From: an uncultured Tenacibaculum sp.
GTDB lineage: Bacteria > Bacteroidota > Bacteroidia > Flavobacteriales > Flavobacteriaceae
Assembly (NCBI RefSeq): GCF_947494125.1
Contig: NZ_CANLTU010000001.1
Location: 434,001-498,000 of the forward strand
Direction of reading: 5' to 3'
Length of the DNA stretch: 64,000 nt
Below the pieces are notes generated by a model, which made no database searches, had not been told where the DNA came from, and worked only from the letters and a program-made list of their open reading frames with translations. This document shows positions 5,943 to 16,377 of this stretch, one piece after another (position 1 is the first letter of the stretch; each line of letters begins with the position of its first letter). The position numbers were made by a program, and so were the translations under genes.

Positions 5943-8900
5943 ATGAACGATTTTAACTACAAAAAGTGGAACACAATTTTAGGCTGGGTTACATTTGCAG
6001 TGGCATTAATTACGTATACATTAACCTTAGAGCCAACAGTGAGTTCTTGGGATTGTGGTGAATATATTTCTACAGCAGTAAAATTAGAGGTTGGGCATCC
6101 ACCTGGAGCTCCTTTATTTCAAATGCTAGGAGCATTCTTTGCAATGTTTAGTAACGATCCTAGCCAGTGGGCAATGATGGTAAACTTTATGTCTGGGCTA
6201 GCTAGTGCGTTTACAATCCTATTTATGTTTTGGACTATTACGGATTTGGCGAAGAAAATGGCAACTAAAAATGGTAAGTTTAATAAAAGTGAAGCCATTG
6301 CTGTTTTAGGAAGTGGAGTAGTAGGAGCTTTGGCGTATACGTTTTCAGATAGTTTTTGGTTTAGTGCAGTAGAAGGAGAAGTATATGCGATGTCATCATT
6401 TTTAATGGCATTGTTATTTTGGTTAGGCTTACGATGGGAAAGTGAACTAAATACCCCTAAAGGAAATAAATGGTTGGTGCTAATAAGTTTTGTAGTAGGG
6501 CTTTCGTTTGGAGTACATATATTATCGTTATTAGTAATACCATCTATCGTATTATTATATTTCTTTAAAACCTATAAAGACATAAATTTAAAAACAACAG
6601 CAATAGCAACTTTAATATCAATATTAGTTTTAGCATTTGTTTTTAAGTTCTTATTTCCGTTTACACTTAAGTTTTTTAGTGTATCAGAGCTTTTCTTTAT
6701 CAATCAAATAGGAATGCCTTATAATTCAGGAACTATTATAGCAGGATTGGTTTTAATAGCACTATTTTATTTTGGTTTAAGTTATACTCGTAAGAAAAAC
6801 TTAGTAATGGCAAATACTTTAGTGTTGTCGGTATTATTTATAATGATAGGTTTTTCATCATGGTTAATGTTACCAATACGAGCAAATGCAGATACGGTAA
6901 TTAACGAGAATAATCCATCAAGTGCAAGAGAGCTGTTGGCATATTATAATCGTGAGCAATATGGAGATGCCAATGTTTTTTATGATAAATATTATTCCGT
7001 TTCTTTTGACAGAGAGCAAGACGCTGCTAACCCATATAAAGACGATAAGCCAAAGTATGAGAAGAAGAATGGTAAATATGTAATTGTAAATAAATACAAA
7101 AATGTATTACCTAATTATTCAGATAAACATAAAGGGTTTATACCAAGAATGGTTAATCCTGCATCAGAGCAACATTATAAAAGAATAGCAGGAATACCTG
7201 CACGTAGTAAAAGACGACCAACATTTGTAGAGAATGTGAAATTTATGATCGATTATCAATTCGGTTATATGTATGGACGTTACTTTATGTGGAATTTTGT
7301 TGGACGTCAAAACGATATACAAGGGCATTTAGATATAGAAAATGGAAATTGGTTAAGTGGTATTGATTTTATTGATGAGATTCGATTGGGTTCACAACAA
7401 AATCTACCAGACGATGTTAAGAATAATAAAGGACGCAATACGTATTACTTTTTACCACTAATCTTAGGGTTAATAGGTTTGCTTTATCAAGCAAAGAAAG
7501 ATAAAAAGAATTTATACACACTAGCATTGTTTTTTGCCTTTACAGGGTTTGCAATTATATTTTATACCAACCCAAAGCCATTTGAGCCAAGAGAAAGAGA
7601 TTATGCAGTAGTAGGGTCATTTTATGTATTTGCAATTTGGATAGGATTTGGAGTATTGGCACTATATGAGTACTTAAAAAGCTATGCAAATAAAAGAACT
7701 GTAGCTATAGCAGTATCAGTAGTCTCATTACTAGCTGTGCCTGTATTAATGGGAGCACAAAATTGGGACGATCATAATAGAGGAGATCGATATGTAGCAC
7801 AATTAAATGCGCAAACCTATTTAGAAAGTTGCGATCCGAATGCAATTATATTTACCATTGGAGATAATGATACTTTTCCACTTTGGTATATGCAGCAAGT
7901 AGAAGGTATTCGACCAGACATTAAGATTGTAAACACGAGTCTTTTTCAAACAGATTGGTATATAGACCAAATGAAAAAGAAAACCTATGATGCAGATCCA
8001 ATACCATCACAATTAACACACGATCAGTATAAATATGGAACTTTAGATGTGGCGTATTATTATGAGTTGCCTCAATTAAGAGATTCAATTTTATCAATAA
8101 AAGATTTTATGCGTTGGATTGCAAGTGATAATGATGCAACTTATTTAGAAACAGGAGAAGATTCTAAAGAAAAGTTCTATCCAACAAACAAAATTCGAAT
8201 TCCTGTAAATAAAGAAAATGTATTAAAAACAGGATTGGTAGCACAAAAAGATGCTGATAAGATTTTACCTTATATTGATATTACTGTTGATAATCAAGGG
8301 TTGACTAAGAATAGGATTTTAATGTTAGATATCTTAAATAATTTCGATTGGAAGCGCCCAATTTATTTTACGGGTGGTGCTAATGCAGATGAAGAATATA
8401 TTTGGTTAAAAGATTATTTACAATTGGACGGGATGGCATATAAGTTTGTGCCAATAAAAACACCAAACAAAGGGAAGTCGATGTTTGATATGGGACGTAT
8501 AGACCCAGAAAAAATGTATGCCAATGTTAAGAAATGGGATTGGAAAACCATAAATAACGGTAAAATATATTTAGACGAGCAGAGTAAGCGTAATGCAATA
8601 TCAATTCGTAATAATTTAATGCGATTATCTGAAGAGTTTATGAAGAAAGGAGATTCAGTAAACGCAAAAGACGTGTTGGATTTATCGTTGTATAAAATGC
8701 CAATTAAAGATTTTGATCATTATAGCATTTCTTTAGGATATCCAGAATTGTATTACCGTATGGGTGATATAGATAAAGCTAGGGAAACAGCAGAAACGTT
8801 AATAGATATCTTTCAGCAAAAGTTAAAGTATTATAATACGTTTAATTATGAAGACACTGATTTAATTAGAGAGAATGTAGAAACAAACCTATATATGTAT

Positions 8901-9056
8901 CAAAACATAATGCAGCAAATAATGCGTTACGATGATGATAAAGAATATGGAAAGAAATCTCTAAAAGATTATTTAACTCATGAAAGTTTGTTTAGTTCAT
9001 CTTCACCGGAAGAAAATGAGCAGTTTATGCAAGAATTAGATTCTATTAAGCCTTAA
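5943..9056 (+). CDS. DUF2723-family GT-C membrane glycosyltransferase (TMEM260-like)
   Basis: The 1037-residue integral membrane protein has a DUF2723 N-terminal half: an acidic luminal-loop pair D37/E40 in SSWDCGEY, then the H-P-P-G-A-P motif at 52-57, and about ten or more hydrophobic segments to roughly residue 590. The rest is a soluble extracytoplasmic domain with TPR-like helices near the C-terminus. The DUF2723 fold is a GT-C type, and the human member TMEM260 is a protein O-mannosyltransferase, so transfer of a lipid-linked sugar onto exported proteins is a reasonable hypothesis but not established for this protein. Six bases separate it from the polysaccharide deacetylase gene, so the two are probably cotranscribed. 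Confidence 0.85.
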   Translation: MNDFNYKKWNTILGWVTFAVALITYTLTLEPTVSSWDCGEYISTAVKLEVGHPPGAPLFQMLGAFFAMFSNDPSQWAMMVNFMSGLASAFTILFMFWTITDLAKKMATKNGKFNKSEAIAVLGSGVVGALAYTFSDSFWFSAVEGEVYAMSSFLMALLFWLGLRWESELNTPKGNKWLVLISFVVGLSFGVHILSLLVIPSIVLLYFFKTYKDINLKTTAIATLISILVLAFVFKFLFPFTLKFFSVSELFFINQIGMPYNSGTIIAGLVLIALFYFGLSYTRKKNLVMANTLVLSVLFIMIGFSSWLMLPIRANADTVINENNPSSARELLAYYNREQYGDANVFYDKYYSVSFDREQDAANPYKDDKPKYEKKNGKYVIVNKYKNVLPNYSDKHKGFIPRMVNPASEQHYKRIAGIPARSKRRPTFVENVKFMIDYQFGYMYGRYFMWNFVGRQNDIQGHLDIENGNWLSGIDFIDEIRLGSQQNLPDDVKNNKGRNTYYFLPLILGLIGLLYQAKKDKKNLYTLALFFAFTGFAIIFYTNPKPFEPRERDYAVVGSFYVFAIWIGFGVLALYEYLKSYANKRTVAIAVSVVSLLAVPVLMGAQNWDDHNRGDRYVAQLNAQTYLESCDPNAIIFTIGDNDTFPLWYMQQVEGIRPDIKIVNTSLFQTDWYIDQMKKKTYDADPIPSQLTHDQYKYGTLDVAYYYELPQLRDSILSIKDFMRWIASDNDATYLETGEDSKEKFYPTNKIRIPVNKENVLKTGLVAQKDADKILPYIDITVDNQGLTKNRILMLDILNNFDWKRPIYFTGGANADEEYIWLKDYLQLDGMAYKFVPIKTPNKGKSMFDMGRIDPEKMYANVKKWDWKTINNGKIYLDEQSKRNAISIRNNLMRLSEEFMKKGDSVNAKDVLDLSLYKMPIKDFDHYSISLGYPELYYRMGDIDKARETAETLIDIFQQKLKYYNTFNYEDTDLIRENVETNLYMYQNIMQQIMRYDDDKEYGKKSLKDYLTHESLFSSSSPEENEQFMQELDSIKP

Positions 9057-9061
9057 ACTTA

Positions 9062-9715
9062 ATGAGGTTGTATTTTATAAAAACGCCACATATACTTAAG
9101 AAGTTGTTTCCTAAGTATACGTGGTGTTTTCCTTCAGTAGAAAAAGAAATTTATTTAACTTTTGATGATGGGCCAATCCCTGTAGTTACAGAGTTTGTGT
9201 TAGATGAGTTGCAGAAATATAAAGCAAAAGCTACTTTTTTTTGTATAGGGGATAATATTAAAAAGCACTCTTCAATATTTTCACGAATAGTAAAAGAAGG
9301 GCACTCGATAGGAAATCATACGTTTAATCATTTAAATGGTTGGAAAACGACAAATAAAAATTATAGAGAAAACATAGAGTTGTGTGAAAAGATTATTTTA
9401 AAAGAAGCCGTAAAATTAGAAGAGTTTAAGGAAGTAAAGTTGTTTAGGCCTCCTTATGGAAAGATAAAAGGAAAGCAAGGAAAAGAACTACTTAAAAAAG
9501 GGTACAAGGTTATTATGTGGGATGTACTTTCTGCGGATTTCGATGCTACTGTAACTAAAGAAAAGTGTTTAAGTAATGTGGTCGACAATGCAGAAAAAGG
9601 AAGTGTTATCATTTTTCATGATAGTATAAAAGCAAGTAGGAGTTTATATTATGTTCTTCCAAAAATTTTAGAAGAATATACAAAGAAGGGGTATAAATTT
9701 AAAGCAATACTTTAA
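9062..9715 (+). CDS. Polysaccharide deacetylase (NodB/CE4 domain)
   Basis: The 217-residue protein is a minimal CE4 domain with all five motifs: T-F-D-D-G-P at 33-38 (catalytic base D35, metal ligand D36), the H86-x3-H90 metal pair in GNHTFNH, R-P-P-Y-G at 129-133, W153-D154, and the F-H186-D-S catalytic histidine. It removes acetyl groups from N-acetylated sugars such as peptidoglycan or exopolysaccharide. No clear signal peptide is present, so it may act at the inner face or be anchored through its hydrophobic N-terminus. It follows the DUF2723 gene by 5 bases and overlaps the convergent thioredoxin-fold gene by 4 bases. Confidence 0.92.
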   Translation: MRLYFIKTPHILKKLFPKYTWCFPSVEKEIYLTFDDGPIPVVTEFVLDELQKYKAKATFFCIGDNIKKHSSIFSRIVKEGHSIGNHTFNHLNGWKTTNKNYRENIELCEKIILKEAVKLEEFKEVKLFRPPYGKIKGKQGKELLKKGYKVIMWDVLSADFDATVTKEKCLSNVVDNAEKGSVIIFHDSIKASRSLYYVLPKILEEYTKKGYKFKAIL

Positions 9716-10005
9716 ACGTATTGTTGTACTAAACCAATTAAAGTATTAGCATCTTGTTCGCCTGTTTGGCGCCATTTCATTTCTCCATCTTTATAAATCA
9801 TAAAGGTTGGATTTCCTTTAACGCGTAAAGCATCTGCAAGAATTTCGTTCTTTTTAATATCGATTTTGATAACTTTTGCTTTATCTCCTAATGCAGCAGC
9901 AACATCACGAAGTGTATCTAAGCTAGGTTCTACCTCGCTCCAATCAGTATAAAAATCAATTAAAACTGGTTTGTCAATACTTATAATTTCGCCAAACTTT
10001 GTCAT
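9712..10005 (-). CDS. Thioredoxin-fold protein lacking the CXXC active site
   Basis: The 97-residue protein has the thioredoxin layout: a VLIDFYTDW strand and turn, the cis-proline region G-N-P66-T-F, and the closing helix. Where thioredoxins have W-C-G-P-C it reads W22-S-E-V-E-P-S, and the protein contains no cysteine at all, so it cannot do thiol-disulfide exchange. It may be a structural, chaperone-like or binding protein. It is cytoplasmic. Its 3' end overlaps the deacetylase gene in convergent orientation. The fold is clear; the function is open. Confidence 0.85.
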   Translation of the reverse strand: MTKFGEIISIDKPVLIDFYTDWSEVEPSLDTLRDVAAALGDKAKVIKIDIKKNEILADALRVKGNPTFMIYKDGEMKWRQTGEQDANTLIGLVQQYV

Positions 10006-10090
10006 CCTATATGGTTTTATATAAAAAATTTATCAAAATTATCGATTTTTTTTCAAATAGATATTAACATTTGTTTAAAATCGCTTAAAA

Positions 10091-11314
10091 TCAGCCTTTT
10101 TTTAACTCAATTACAGTAATTTCTGGCCAAATACCCACTCTTCCAGGAAAAGCATGGTATCCAAAACCTCTATTTACATTAATATACCGTCCAAATTCTT
10201 CATATAATCCAGCCCATTGTTTATAAACATACTTTGCAGGACTCCATTTTATAATACCAGGGATTTCAATACCAAATTGTAAACCATGTGTATGACCACT
10301 TAAGGTTAATTGATAATTAAAGTCATCTTTTTTAATCTTGTATTCCCAATGGCTAGGATCGTGGCTCATTAATACTTTAAAATCGTCTTTATTAATGCCT
10401 TCAGAAGCTTTTTTTAAATCGCCAGCTTGATTAAACCCTTTTCCCCAGTTCTCTACACCAATTAAGGCTATTTTTTCACCATTTTTTTCTATGTACTTGT
10501 TTTCATTCAGTAATAAATCAAAACCAATTTTAGGATGAATTTTTTTAATGGCTTCAAAATTGGCTGCTTTATCTTCTTCGTTTTTCCATTTAGAATAATC
10601 ACCATAATCATGATTTCCAAGAATAGAATACTTTCCTATAGGAGCCTTTAATTGTTTAAACATTTCAATCCAATCGTCCATTTCATGAGCAAAATTGTTT
10701 ACAATATCACCCGTAAATAAGATTACATCCGATTTTTGTTCATTTATTAAATCTACACCATACTGAATTTCTTCTTTATCGGTAAAACTTCCAGAATGAA
10801 TGTCGGTAATTTGGGTAATGGTAAAACCATCAAAAGCAGCGGGTAAATCTTTAAATTTTAATTGATACTTAAGTACTTTGTAATTGTACTTACCTCTAAA
10901 TATTCCGTATAATAAACTAGCAAAAGGGATGGCAGCAATACCTAAAGCTAATTTTGCAATAAAAGTTCTTCTTCCAGCTAAAGCTTTGGTTTCATTTGAG
11001 GAGAAAAAAGAAATCCCTTTTTGAATCCATCTTACTACGTCTTCACCAACCATAAATAGTAATATAAATAGTTTAGGTAATAAGACTAATAAAAGCATAC
11101 CAAAAGCCCATTGAAATTGTTTCGTTTGCCCAGAGCTTCTGTCTGAAGAAAAAATCACGTAGAAAAAATTAGCATAGGCTAAAACTCCAATAAATAACCA
11201 CCCGTATCGGATAAATTTGTTTTTGGTGACTGTTTTAACTGCTTGGAAAGCATAGGCTTCAAACAAAATGATAAGTAACGAAATAATAATAATTGTTATC
11301 AGCCAACGAGACAT
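10091..11314 (-). CDS. Membrane-anchored metallophosphoesterase
   Basis: The 407-residue protein has an N-terminal membrane region (hydrophobic segments near residues 3-24, 37-56, 69-90 and 118-138) followed by a calcineurin-like phosphoesterase domain from about 160. All metal motifs are present: D171-x-H173, G-D203, G-N-H-D at 233-236, a later S-H-D, and G-H-T-H-G near the end. The layout resembles YkuE/YaeI-type phosphodiesterases that act on membrane lipid substrates such as UDP-diacylglucosamine; the substrate here is not known. The gene stands alone with divergent polA on the other side. Confidence 0.88.
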   Translation of the reverse strand: MSRWLITIIIISLLIILFEAYAFQAVKTVTKNKFIRYGWLFIGVLAYANFFYVIFSSDRSSGQTKQFQWAFGMLLLVLLPKLFILLFMVGEDVVRWIQKGISFFSSNETKALAGRRTFIAKLALGIAAIPFASLLYGIFRGKYNYKVLKYQLKFKDLPAAFDGFTITQITDIHSGSFTDKEEIQYGVDLINEQKSDVILFTGDIVNNFAHEMDDWIEMFKQLKAPIGKYSILGNHDYGDYSKWKNEEDKAANFEAIKKIHPKIGFDLLLNENKYIEKNGEKIALIGVENWGKGFNQAGDLKKASEGINKDDFKVLMSHDPSHWEYKIKKDDFNYQLTLSGHTHGLQFGIEIPGIIKWSPAKYVYKQWAGLYEEFGRYINVNRGFGYHAFPGRVGIWPEITVIELKKG

Positions 11315-11488
11315 ATTTAGTTTTTTTAAAGTCGGACAAAGATAAGGCGATTCTTAAAAATCAATTTTTAACATCTTGTTAAAGTTTCGTAGCTTTACAT
11401 GCGGAGTTCGTAGTAACAATTTTTATAGATTATTTTTCTTAAATAGATCTATTTCAGTAATTTATTTCAATAGGCTTTAAACAACAAA

Positions 11489-14332
11489 ATGGCAGAACAA
11501 AAACGATTATTTTTATTAGATGCATTCGCATTAATTTTTAGAGGATATTATGCTTTTATAAAGAATCCAAGAATAAATTCTAAAGGAATGGATGTTTCTG
11601 CAATTTTAGGATTTACAAATTCCCTATTAGATGTTATCAAGCGTGAAAAACCAGATTATTTAGCTGTTTGTTTTGATAGAGGCGGGAGCGTTGCAAGAAA
11701 AGAAGCTTTCCCAGAATACAAATCTAACAGACAAGAAACACCAGAGGCTATAAAAATAGCGGTACCTTATATAGAAGAAATATTAAAGGCAATGAATATT
11801 CCTGTGGTAGTAAAACCAGGTTTTGAAGCTGATGATATTATAGGAACTTTGGCTAAAAAAGCAGAAAAAGAAGGCTATACTACATTTATGGTAACGCCCG
11901 ATAAGGATTTTGCTCAATTGGTTTCTGAAAATATTTTTATGTACCGACCGCGTTTTGGTGGAGGTTATGAAACTTGGGGGGTTCCTGAAGTTCAAGAAAA
12001 ATTTGGAGTAGAAAGACCAGAACAAGTAATTGATTTTCTAGGAATGATGGGAGATTCTGTAGATAATATTCCAGGACTTCCAGGAGTTGGTGAAAAAACA
12101 GCAAAAAAATTCCTTGCAGCTTATGGTAGTATGGAAGGTTTGTTAGCTAGCACAGCAGAACTAAAAGGAAAGATGAAAGAAAAGGTAGAGGCTAATGGAG
12201 AATTAGGTCTTTTGTCGAAAGAGTTAGCCACGATCATGTTAGATGTGCCTGTTGAATTTGATCAAGATCATTTTAAAATGTGTCAACCTAATATTGAAAC
12301 AACTAAAGAAATTTTTAATGAATTAGAATTTCGTCGTTTAACAGATAATTTTTTAAAAACATTTGGAGTTTCTCCAGTGGCAGAAGAAAAACAACCAGAA
12401 GCTACGAAAGCTAAAAAAGTAGTTTCTTCTGAAAAAAAATCAATAGGACAATTCGATTTGTTTGCAGATCCAGCACCAGGAGCAGGAAAGGTTATAGAAG
12501 AGGATGTTATAAATGGGTTTAAAACCATTGAAAATACAAACCATTTTTATCAATTAATAAATACACCACTCTCTAGAAAATTGTTGTTACATAAATTAAT
12601 GCAACAACAATCAGTATGTTTTGATACAGAAACAACAGGGTTAAAAGCATTAGAAGTAGAGTTAATTGGGATCGCTTTTTCATGGGAAGCAAATAAAGGA
12701 TATTATATATCATTTCCAGAAAATCAAGAAGAGACACAGGTTCTTCTTGAAGAGTTTAGACCATTTTTTGAAAATGAAAGTATAGAGAAAATAGGTCATA
12801 ATTTAAAGTATGACGTTAAAGTATTGTCAAACTATGATATGCCTGTAAAAGGAAAATTGTTTGATACGATGATTGCTCATTATTTGATAAATCCAGATAT
12901 GCGTCATAATATGGATGTTCTTTCAGAAACATACCTGAATTATCAACCGGTTTCAATTACAGAGTTAATTGGGAAAAAAGGAAAGAATCAACTTTCTATG
13001 CGTCAGGTAGAACTTTCAAAACAAAGCGAATATGCAGTTGAAGATGCAGATGTGACATTCCAGTTAAAAGAACATTTTTCTAAAGAATTAGAAAGCGGAA
13101 ATGTAACCAAGTTATTTAACGATGTAGAAACTCCATTAGTCTCAGTTTTAACAGCGATGGAAATAGAAGGAATCAATTTAAATACAGCGTTTTTAAATTC
13201 TTTATCAGTTGATTTAACGAAAGATATTGAACAGTTAGAACAAAATATATACAAGCAAGCAGGAGAAGAATTCAATATAGGGTCACCTAAACAACTAGGT
13301 ATTGTTTTGTTTGAAAACATGAAGTTGGTTGATAAGCCTAAGAAGACAAAAACAGGGCAATATTCAACAGCAGAAGATGTACTTTCATATTTAGCAAAAG
13401 ATCATGAGATAATTGCTGATATATTAGAATATCGCCAGTATAAAAAATTACAAAGTACTTATGTAGATGCTTTACCAAATGAGGTAAACCCTAAAACAGG
13501 ACGCGTACATACTGTATATGCTCAAGCAGTAGCAGCAACTGGAAGGTTGAGTTCTAACAATCCGAATTTGCAAAATATTCCAATTAGAACAAAACGAGGA
13601 CAAGAAGTACGTAAAGCTTTTATTCCAAGAGATGAAAACCATGTATTATTAGCTGCCGATTATTCTCAGATTGAATTAAGGATTATAGCTGCTTTAAGTG
13701 AGGAAGAAACCATGATTAAAGCATTTCAGGATGGAGAAGATATCCATGCTTCAACAGCTGCAAAGGTATTTAATGTAGCTTTAGATGAGGTAACTCGAGA
13801 GCAACGTAGTAATGCAAAAACAGTAAACTTTGGTATTATATATGGAGTTTCTGCATTTGGATTGAGTAATCAAACTGATTTATCCCGTAAAGAGGCAAAA
13901 GCTTTGATTGATACTTATTATGAAACCTATCCTAAGTTAAAAAATTATATGTCTAAACAGGTAGATTTTGCTCGTGATAATGGATATGTAGAAACGGTTT
14001 TAGGTCGTCGTAGATATTTAAAAGATATTAATTCTCGTAATGCTATAGTGCGCGGAGCTGCGGAAAGAAATGCAGTAAACGCGCCAATACAAGGTAGTGC
14101 AGCAGATGTTATAAAGTTAGCTATGATTAATATTTATAATAGATTTGAAAAAGAAAATTTCAAGTCGAAAATGTTATTGCAAGTACATGATGAATTAGTG
14201 TTCGATGCACATAAAGATGAGTTAGATACAATTCAGCCAATTATAAAAGAAGAGATGGAAAATGCTTTTAAAATGGCTGTTCCATTAGATGTTGAGGTTG
14301 GTTTAGGTGAAAATTGGTTAGAAGCACATTAA
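11489..14332 (+). CDS. polA: DNA polymerase I
   Basis: The 947-residue protein contains all three domains of Pol I. The 5'-3' exonuclease spans about 1-290 (LLLDAFALIFRGYYAF start, DxDD-type metal residues, the H3TH GLPGVGEKTAKKFL). The 3'-5' proofreading domain spans about 350-540 with intact acidic residues D379/E381 in F-D-T-E-T-T-G, then IGHNLKYDV and YAVEDADVTF. The family A polymerase has motif A D724-Y-S-Q-I-E-L-R, the finger motif RSNAKTVNFGIIYG, and motif C H-D901-E. It fills gaps in repair and removes Okazaki primers. A 126-aa gene follows after 10 bases. Confidence 0.97.
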   Translation: MAEQKRLFLLDAFALIFRGYYAFIKNPRINSKGMDVSAILGFTNSLLDVIKREKPDYLAVCFDRGGSVARKEAFPEYKSNRQETPEAIKIAVPYIEEILKAMNIPVVVKPGFEADDIIGTLAKKAEKEGYTTFMVTPDKDFAQLVSENIFMYRPRFGGGYETWGVPEVQEKFGVERPEQVIDFLGMMGDSVDNIPGLPGVGEKTAKKFLAAYGSMEGLLASTAELKGKMKEKVEANGELGLLSKELATIMLDVPVEFDQDHFKMCQPNIETTKEIFNELEFRRLTDNFLKTFGVSPVAEEKQPEATKAKKVVSSEKKSIGQFDLFADPAPGAGKVIEEDVINGFKTIENTNHFYQLINTPLSRKLLLHKLMQQQSVCFDTETTGLKALEVELIGIAFSWEANKGYYISFPENQEETQVLLEEFRPFFENESIEKIGHNLKYDVKVLSNYDMPVKGKLFDTMIAHYLINPDMRHNMDVLSETYLNYQPVSITELIGKKGKNQLSMRQVELSKQSEYAVEDADVTFQLKEHFSKELESGNVTKLFNDVETPLVSVLTAMEIEGINLNTAFLNSLSVDLTKDIEQLEQNIYKQAGEEFNIGSPKQLGIVLFENMKLVDKPKKTKTGQYSTAEDVLSYLAKDHEIIADILEYRQYKKLQSTYVDALPNEVNPKTGRVHTVYAQAVAATGRLSSNNPNLQNIPIRTKRGQEVRKAFIPRDENHVLLAADYSQIELRIIAALSEEETMIKAFQDGEDIHASTAAKVFNVALDEVTREQRSNAKTVNFGIIYGVSAFGLSNQTDLSRKEAKALIDTYYETYPKLKNYMSKQVDFARDNGYVETVLGRRRYLKDINSRNAIVRGAAERNAVNAPIQGSAADVIKLAMINIYNRFEKENFKSKMLLQVHDELVFDAHKDELDTIQPIIKEEMENAFKMAVPLDVEVGLGENWLEAH

Positions 14333-14342
14333 AAGCTAGAAA

Positions 14343-14723
14343 ATGGAACTAGATTATCTAGAAAATGTAAATGGTCTTGATGAAAATGTTGTTAGATTAT
14401 ACAATTTTAACAAAGAAGAGGCTGTTAAATTAAGTGAATTAATTGAAGATGTTATTATAAATAAAAAGCAACGATTAGATTTGTCTCAGGTTGATTTTAT
14501 TAAACCTAGGAATTGCAATTTAATTTTGGGCTTATTTAAATCAGATGAAGGAATACTTACTGAAGATCATAAAACCTTTTATTGTGTTCTTACGCTAAAA
14601 GGTTTTATAAATATGCTTAATCTTATGGAGCCTTTTTGTAAAAAGGAAACAAGGAGTTTTCAATATTTATATGATATTGATAACCCCACAGATTTATTGT
14701 TTTCTCCTACGGCTAGTTGGTAA
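14343..14723 (+). CDS. Conserved hypothetical protein downstream of polA
   Basis: The 126-residue soluble protein lacks a signal peptide and membrane segments. It has an acidic N-terminal half and an alternating strand-helix pattern (NVVRLYNFNKEEAVKLSELIEDVI, then LDLSQVDFIKPRNCNLILGLF). I do not recognise a named domain, though it looks like a compact alpha/beta fold conserved in Flavobacteriaceae (inference). It follows polA by 10 bp and probably shares its transcript; it ends 5 bp before the convergent Ig-like lipoprotein gene, with no terminator visible between. Confidence 0.75.
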   Translation: MELDYLENVNGLDENVVRLYNFNKEEAVKLSELIEDVIINKKQRLDLSQVDFIKPRNCNLILGLFKSDEGILTEDHKTFYCVLTLKGFINMLNLMEPFCKKETRSFQYLYDIDNPTDLLFSPTASW

Positions 14724-14728
14724 GCTAG

Positions 14729-16324
14729 TTACTTGATAACAAAAGTTTCATTTTGAATCCAGTTAGCTCTTAGTTTAAAAGAAGTTTCAAAATAAATAAC
14801 TTGTTCAGGCTGTTTTCTTAGTAAAAAGTTACCGGTGTCCCACTTGTGGTTATTATTTTCATCAATAATAGCTCTAACAGTATATTCTTTAGGTTCTAAT
14901 AAATTAAATTCTATTTTTTCCGAAGTAGAAATATATTTCGTTTTTATAACAACATCTCTATTCAAAAGTTGGATAATTACGGGATATTTTGTTTCTTTTT
15001 TAATGTCTAAAATAATACTCCCATATTCTTCGGTAGTAAGCGTATTAAATTTATAATCTAAAGAATCGTTTGTTGTTTCATAAAGATCAATAACTCCTTT
15101 TGGTAATACTTTAAAATTGTACCCCATTTTTGGTTTTTTTGAAAATAAAACAGCTAGTTTGTTAATTCCTTGTTTTTTTAATTCAAAAGCCACATCAATT
15201 GTGTCTTTATCTACTAAAGAGAATTTTGTTTTATCAATAGTTTCAATAGGGTTGTTACTGTTTAAAAACATGGTGTCATTTAAATGTAATACTCTACTTA
15301 CATTTGAAGAAACTGCTAAAGAGTCTATTTTCTTTTTACGTAAACGTACAGTAATAGTATCTTTAAAATTAGTATTACTAATTATAAAATTTAAAGAATC
15401 TTGCTTTATCGGTGTATACCAATAATAAAGAGTGTCTTTGTCTTTTTCGTACTCAGAAAAGGATTTGAAATTTGATGGTACAGTTGATAATAAATCAACT
15501 TTCATATTTTCTTTCTCACCTTCAAATCCAAATAAAATTTTTCCTTTAGTTATTTCTTTACCTCTTTTAAATTTATAAGGTTGTAGTTCTTTAAAAATAC
15601 GAATAGGATTTATAACTGCGGTGTCTTTAGGTAAATAAATAGTATCTGTAAAAAAACCAATTTTGTCAGTTTTGCTGTTAAAGAGATAGTTGTTTGAGGC
15701 TTGTTTTAAGGCTAACAAAAGATACTTTCCTTCACGTAAATTTGTAAATTCAAAATTCGTGGAATCTAAAGTGTTAGTTACATAGTTGGGTTTTTGTTTA
15801 TATATAATAGAATCGTTGTAAGTACTATCTAGTTTATATAATAATACACCTATTTGTTTAAGCTTTTCTTTTGTGAAAGAAGGGGAAATATTACCTTTTA
15901 AAGTTAATGAATCAATATAATTTCCGGTAGAAAAAACGTATTTAAAACTTTCTAACTTATTATTTTCATTATTATCTTGAATAGCATTACCAAAATTAAA
16001 AGTATAGGTAGTGTTAGATTTTAAAGTATCTAATATTTTTATGTTAATATATTTACTAGGTGTTCCTTGTGGTGTAATTAAAGGAGGGTTTTTTAAAGGA
16101 GGAGAAACAACCAGTTGTTTAGATAAATCTTTTAAAACAACATATTCATCAAACTCTATTCTAATATTTTTTTTGTCAAAATGAATGGTTTCATAAGGAG
16201 GGTTGGCGGTAACCATAATAGGAGCGTCTTCATCTTTTGGACCTCCTTCTGGTCTACCTTTTCTAGCACAACTAGCCATTATAAAAGCAAATAAAATAAC
16301 TAAAAGAGTGTGTTTATTTTTCAC
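14729..16324 (-). CDS. Ig-like (Big_5) domain lipoprotein
   Basis: The 531-residue protein has a lipoprotein signal ending at the lipobox I-M-A-S-C19, followed by a Gly/Pro-rich RKGRPEGGPKDEDAP linker and a Big_5/SbsA Ig-like domain (about 35-125: the I-R-I-E-F-D-E-Y and T-Y-T-F-N-F-G-N-A segments are diagnostic). The rest is predicted beta-rich. It is likely anchored to the outer membrane; function is unknown. The start codon is GTG (16322-16324); no in-frame ATG would preserve the signal sequence. Confidence 0.85.
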   Translation of the reverse strand: MKNKHTLLVILFAFIMASCARKGRPEGGPKDEDAPIMVTANPPYETIHFDKKNIRIEFDEYVVLKDLSKQLVVSPPLKNPPLITPQGTPSKYINIKILDTLKSNTTYTFNFGNAIQDNNENNKLESFKYVFSTGNYIDSLTLKGNISPSFTKEKLKQIGVLLYKLDSTYNDSIIYKQKPNYVTNTLDSTNFEFTNLREGKYLLLALKQASNNYLFNSKTDKIGFFTDTIYLPKDTAVINPIRIFKELQPYKFKRGKEITKGKILFGFEGEKENMKVDLLSTVPSNFKSFSEYEKDKDTLYYWYTPIKQDSLNFIISNTNFKDTITVRLRKKKIDSLAVSSNVSRVLHLNDTMFLNSNNPIETIDKTKFSLVDKDTIDVAFELKKQGINKLAVLFSKKPKMGYNFKVLPKGVIDLYETTNDSLDYKFNTLTTEEYGSIILDIKKETKYPVIIQLLNRDVVIKTKYISTSEKIEFNLLEPKEYTVRAIIDENNNHKWDTGNFLLRKQPEQVIYFETSFKLRANWIQNETFVIK

Positions 16325-16377
16325 AAATTAATATTTAAAATATAATACCAAAAGTAGTAAAATAAGACGAATGAAAA

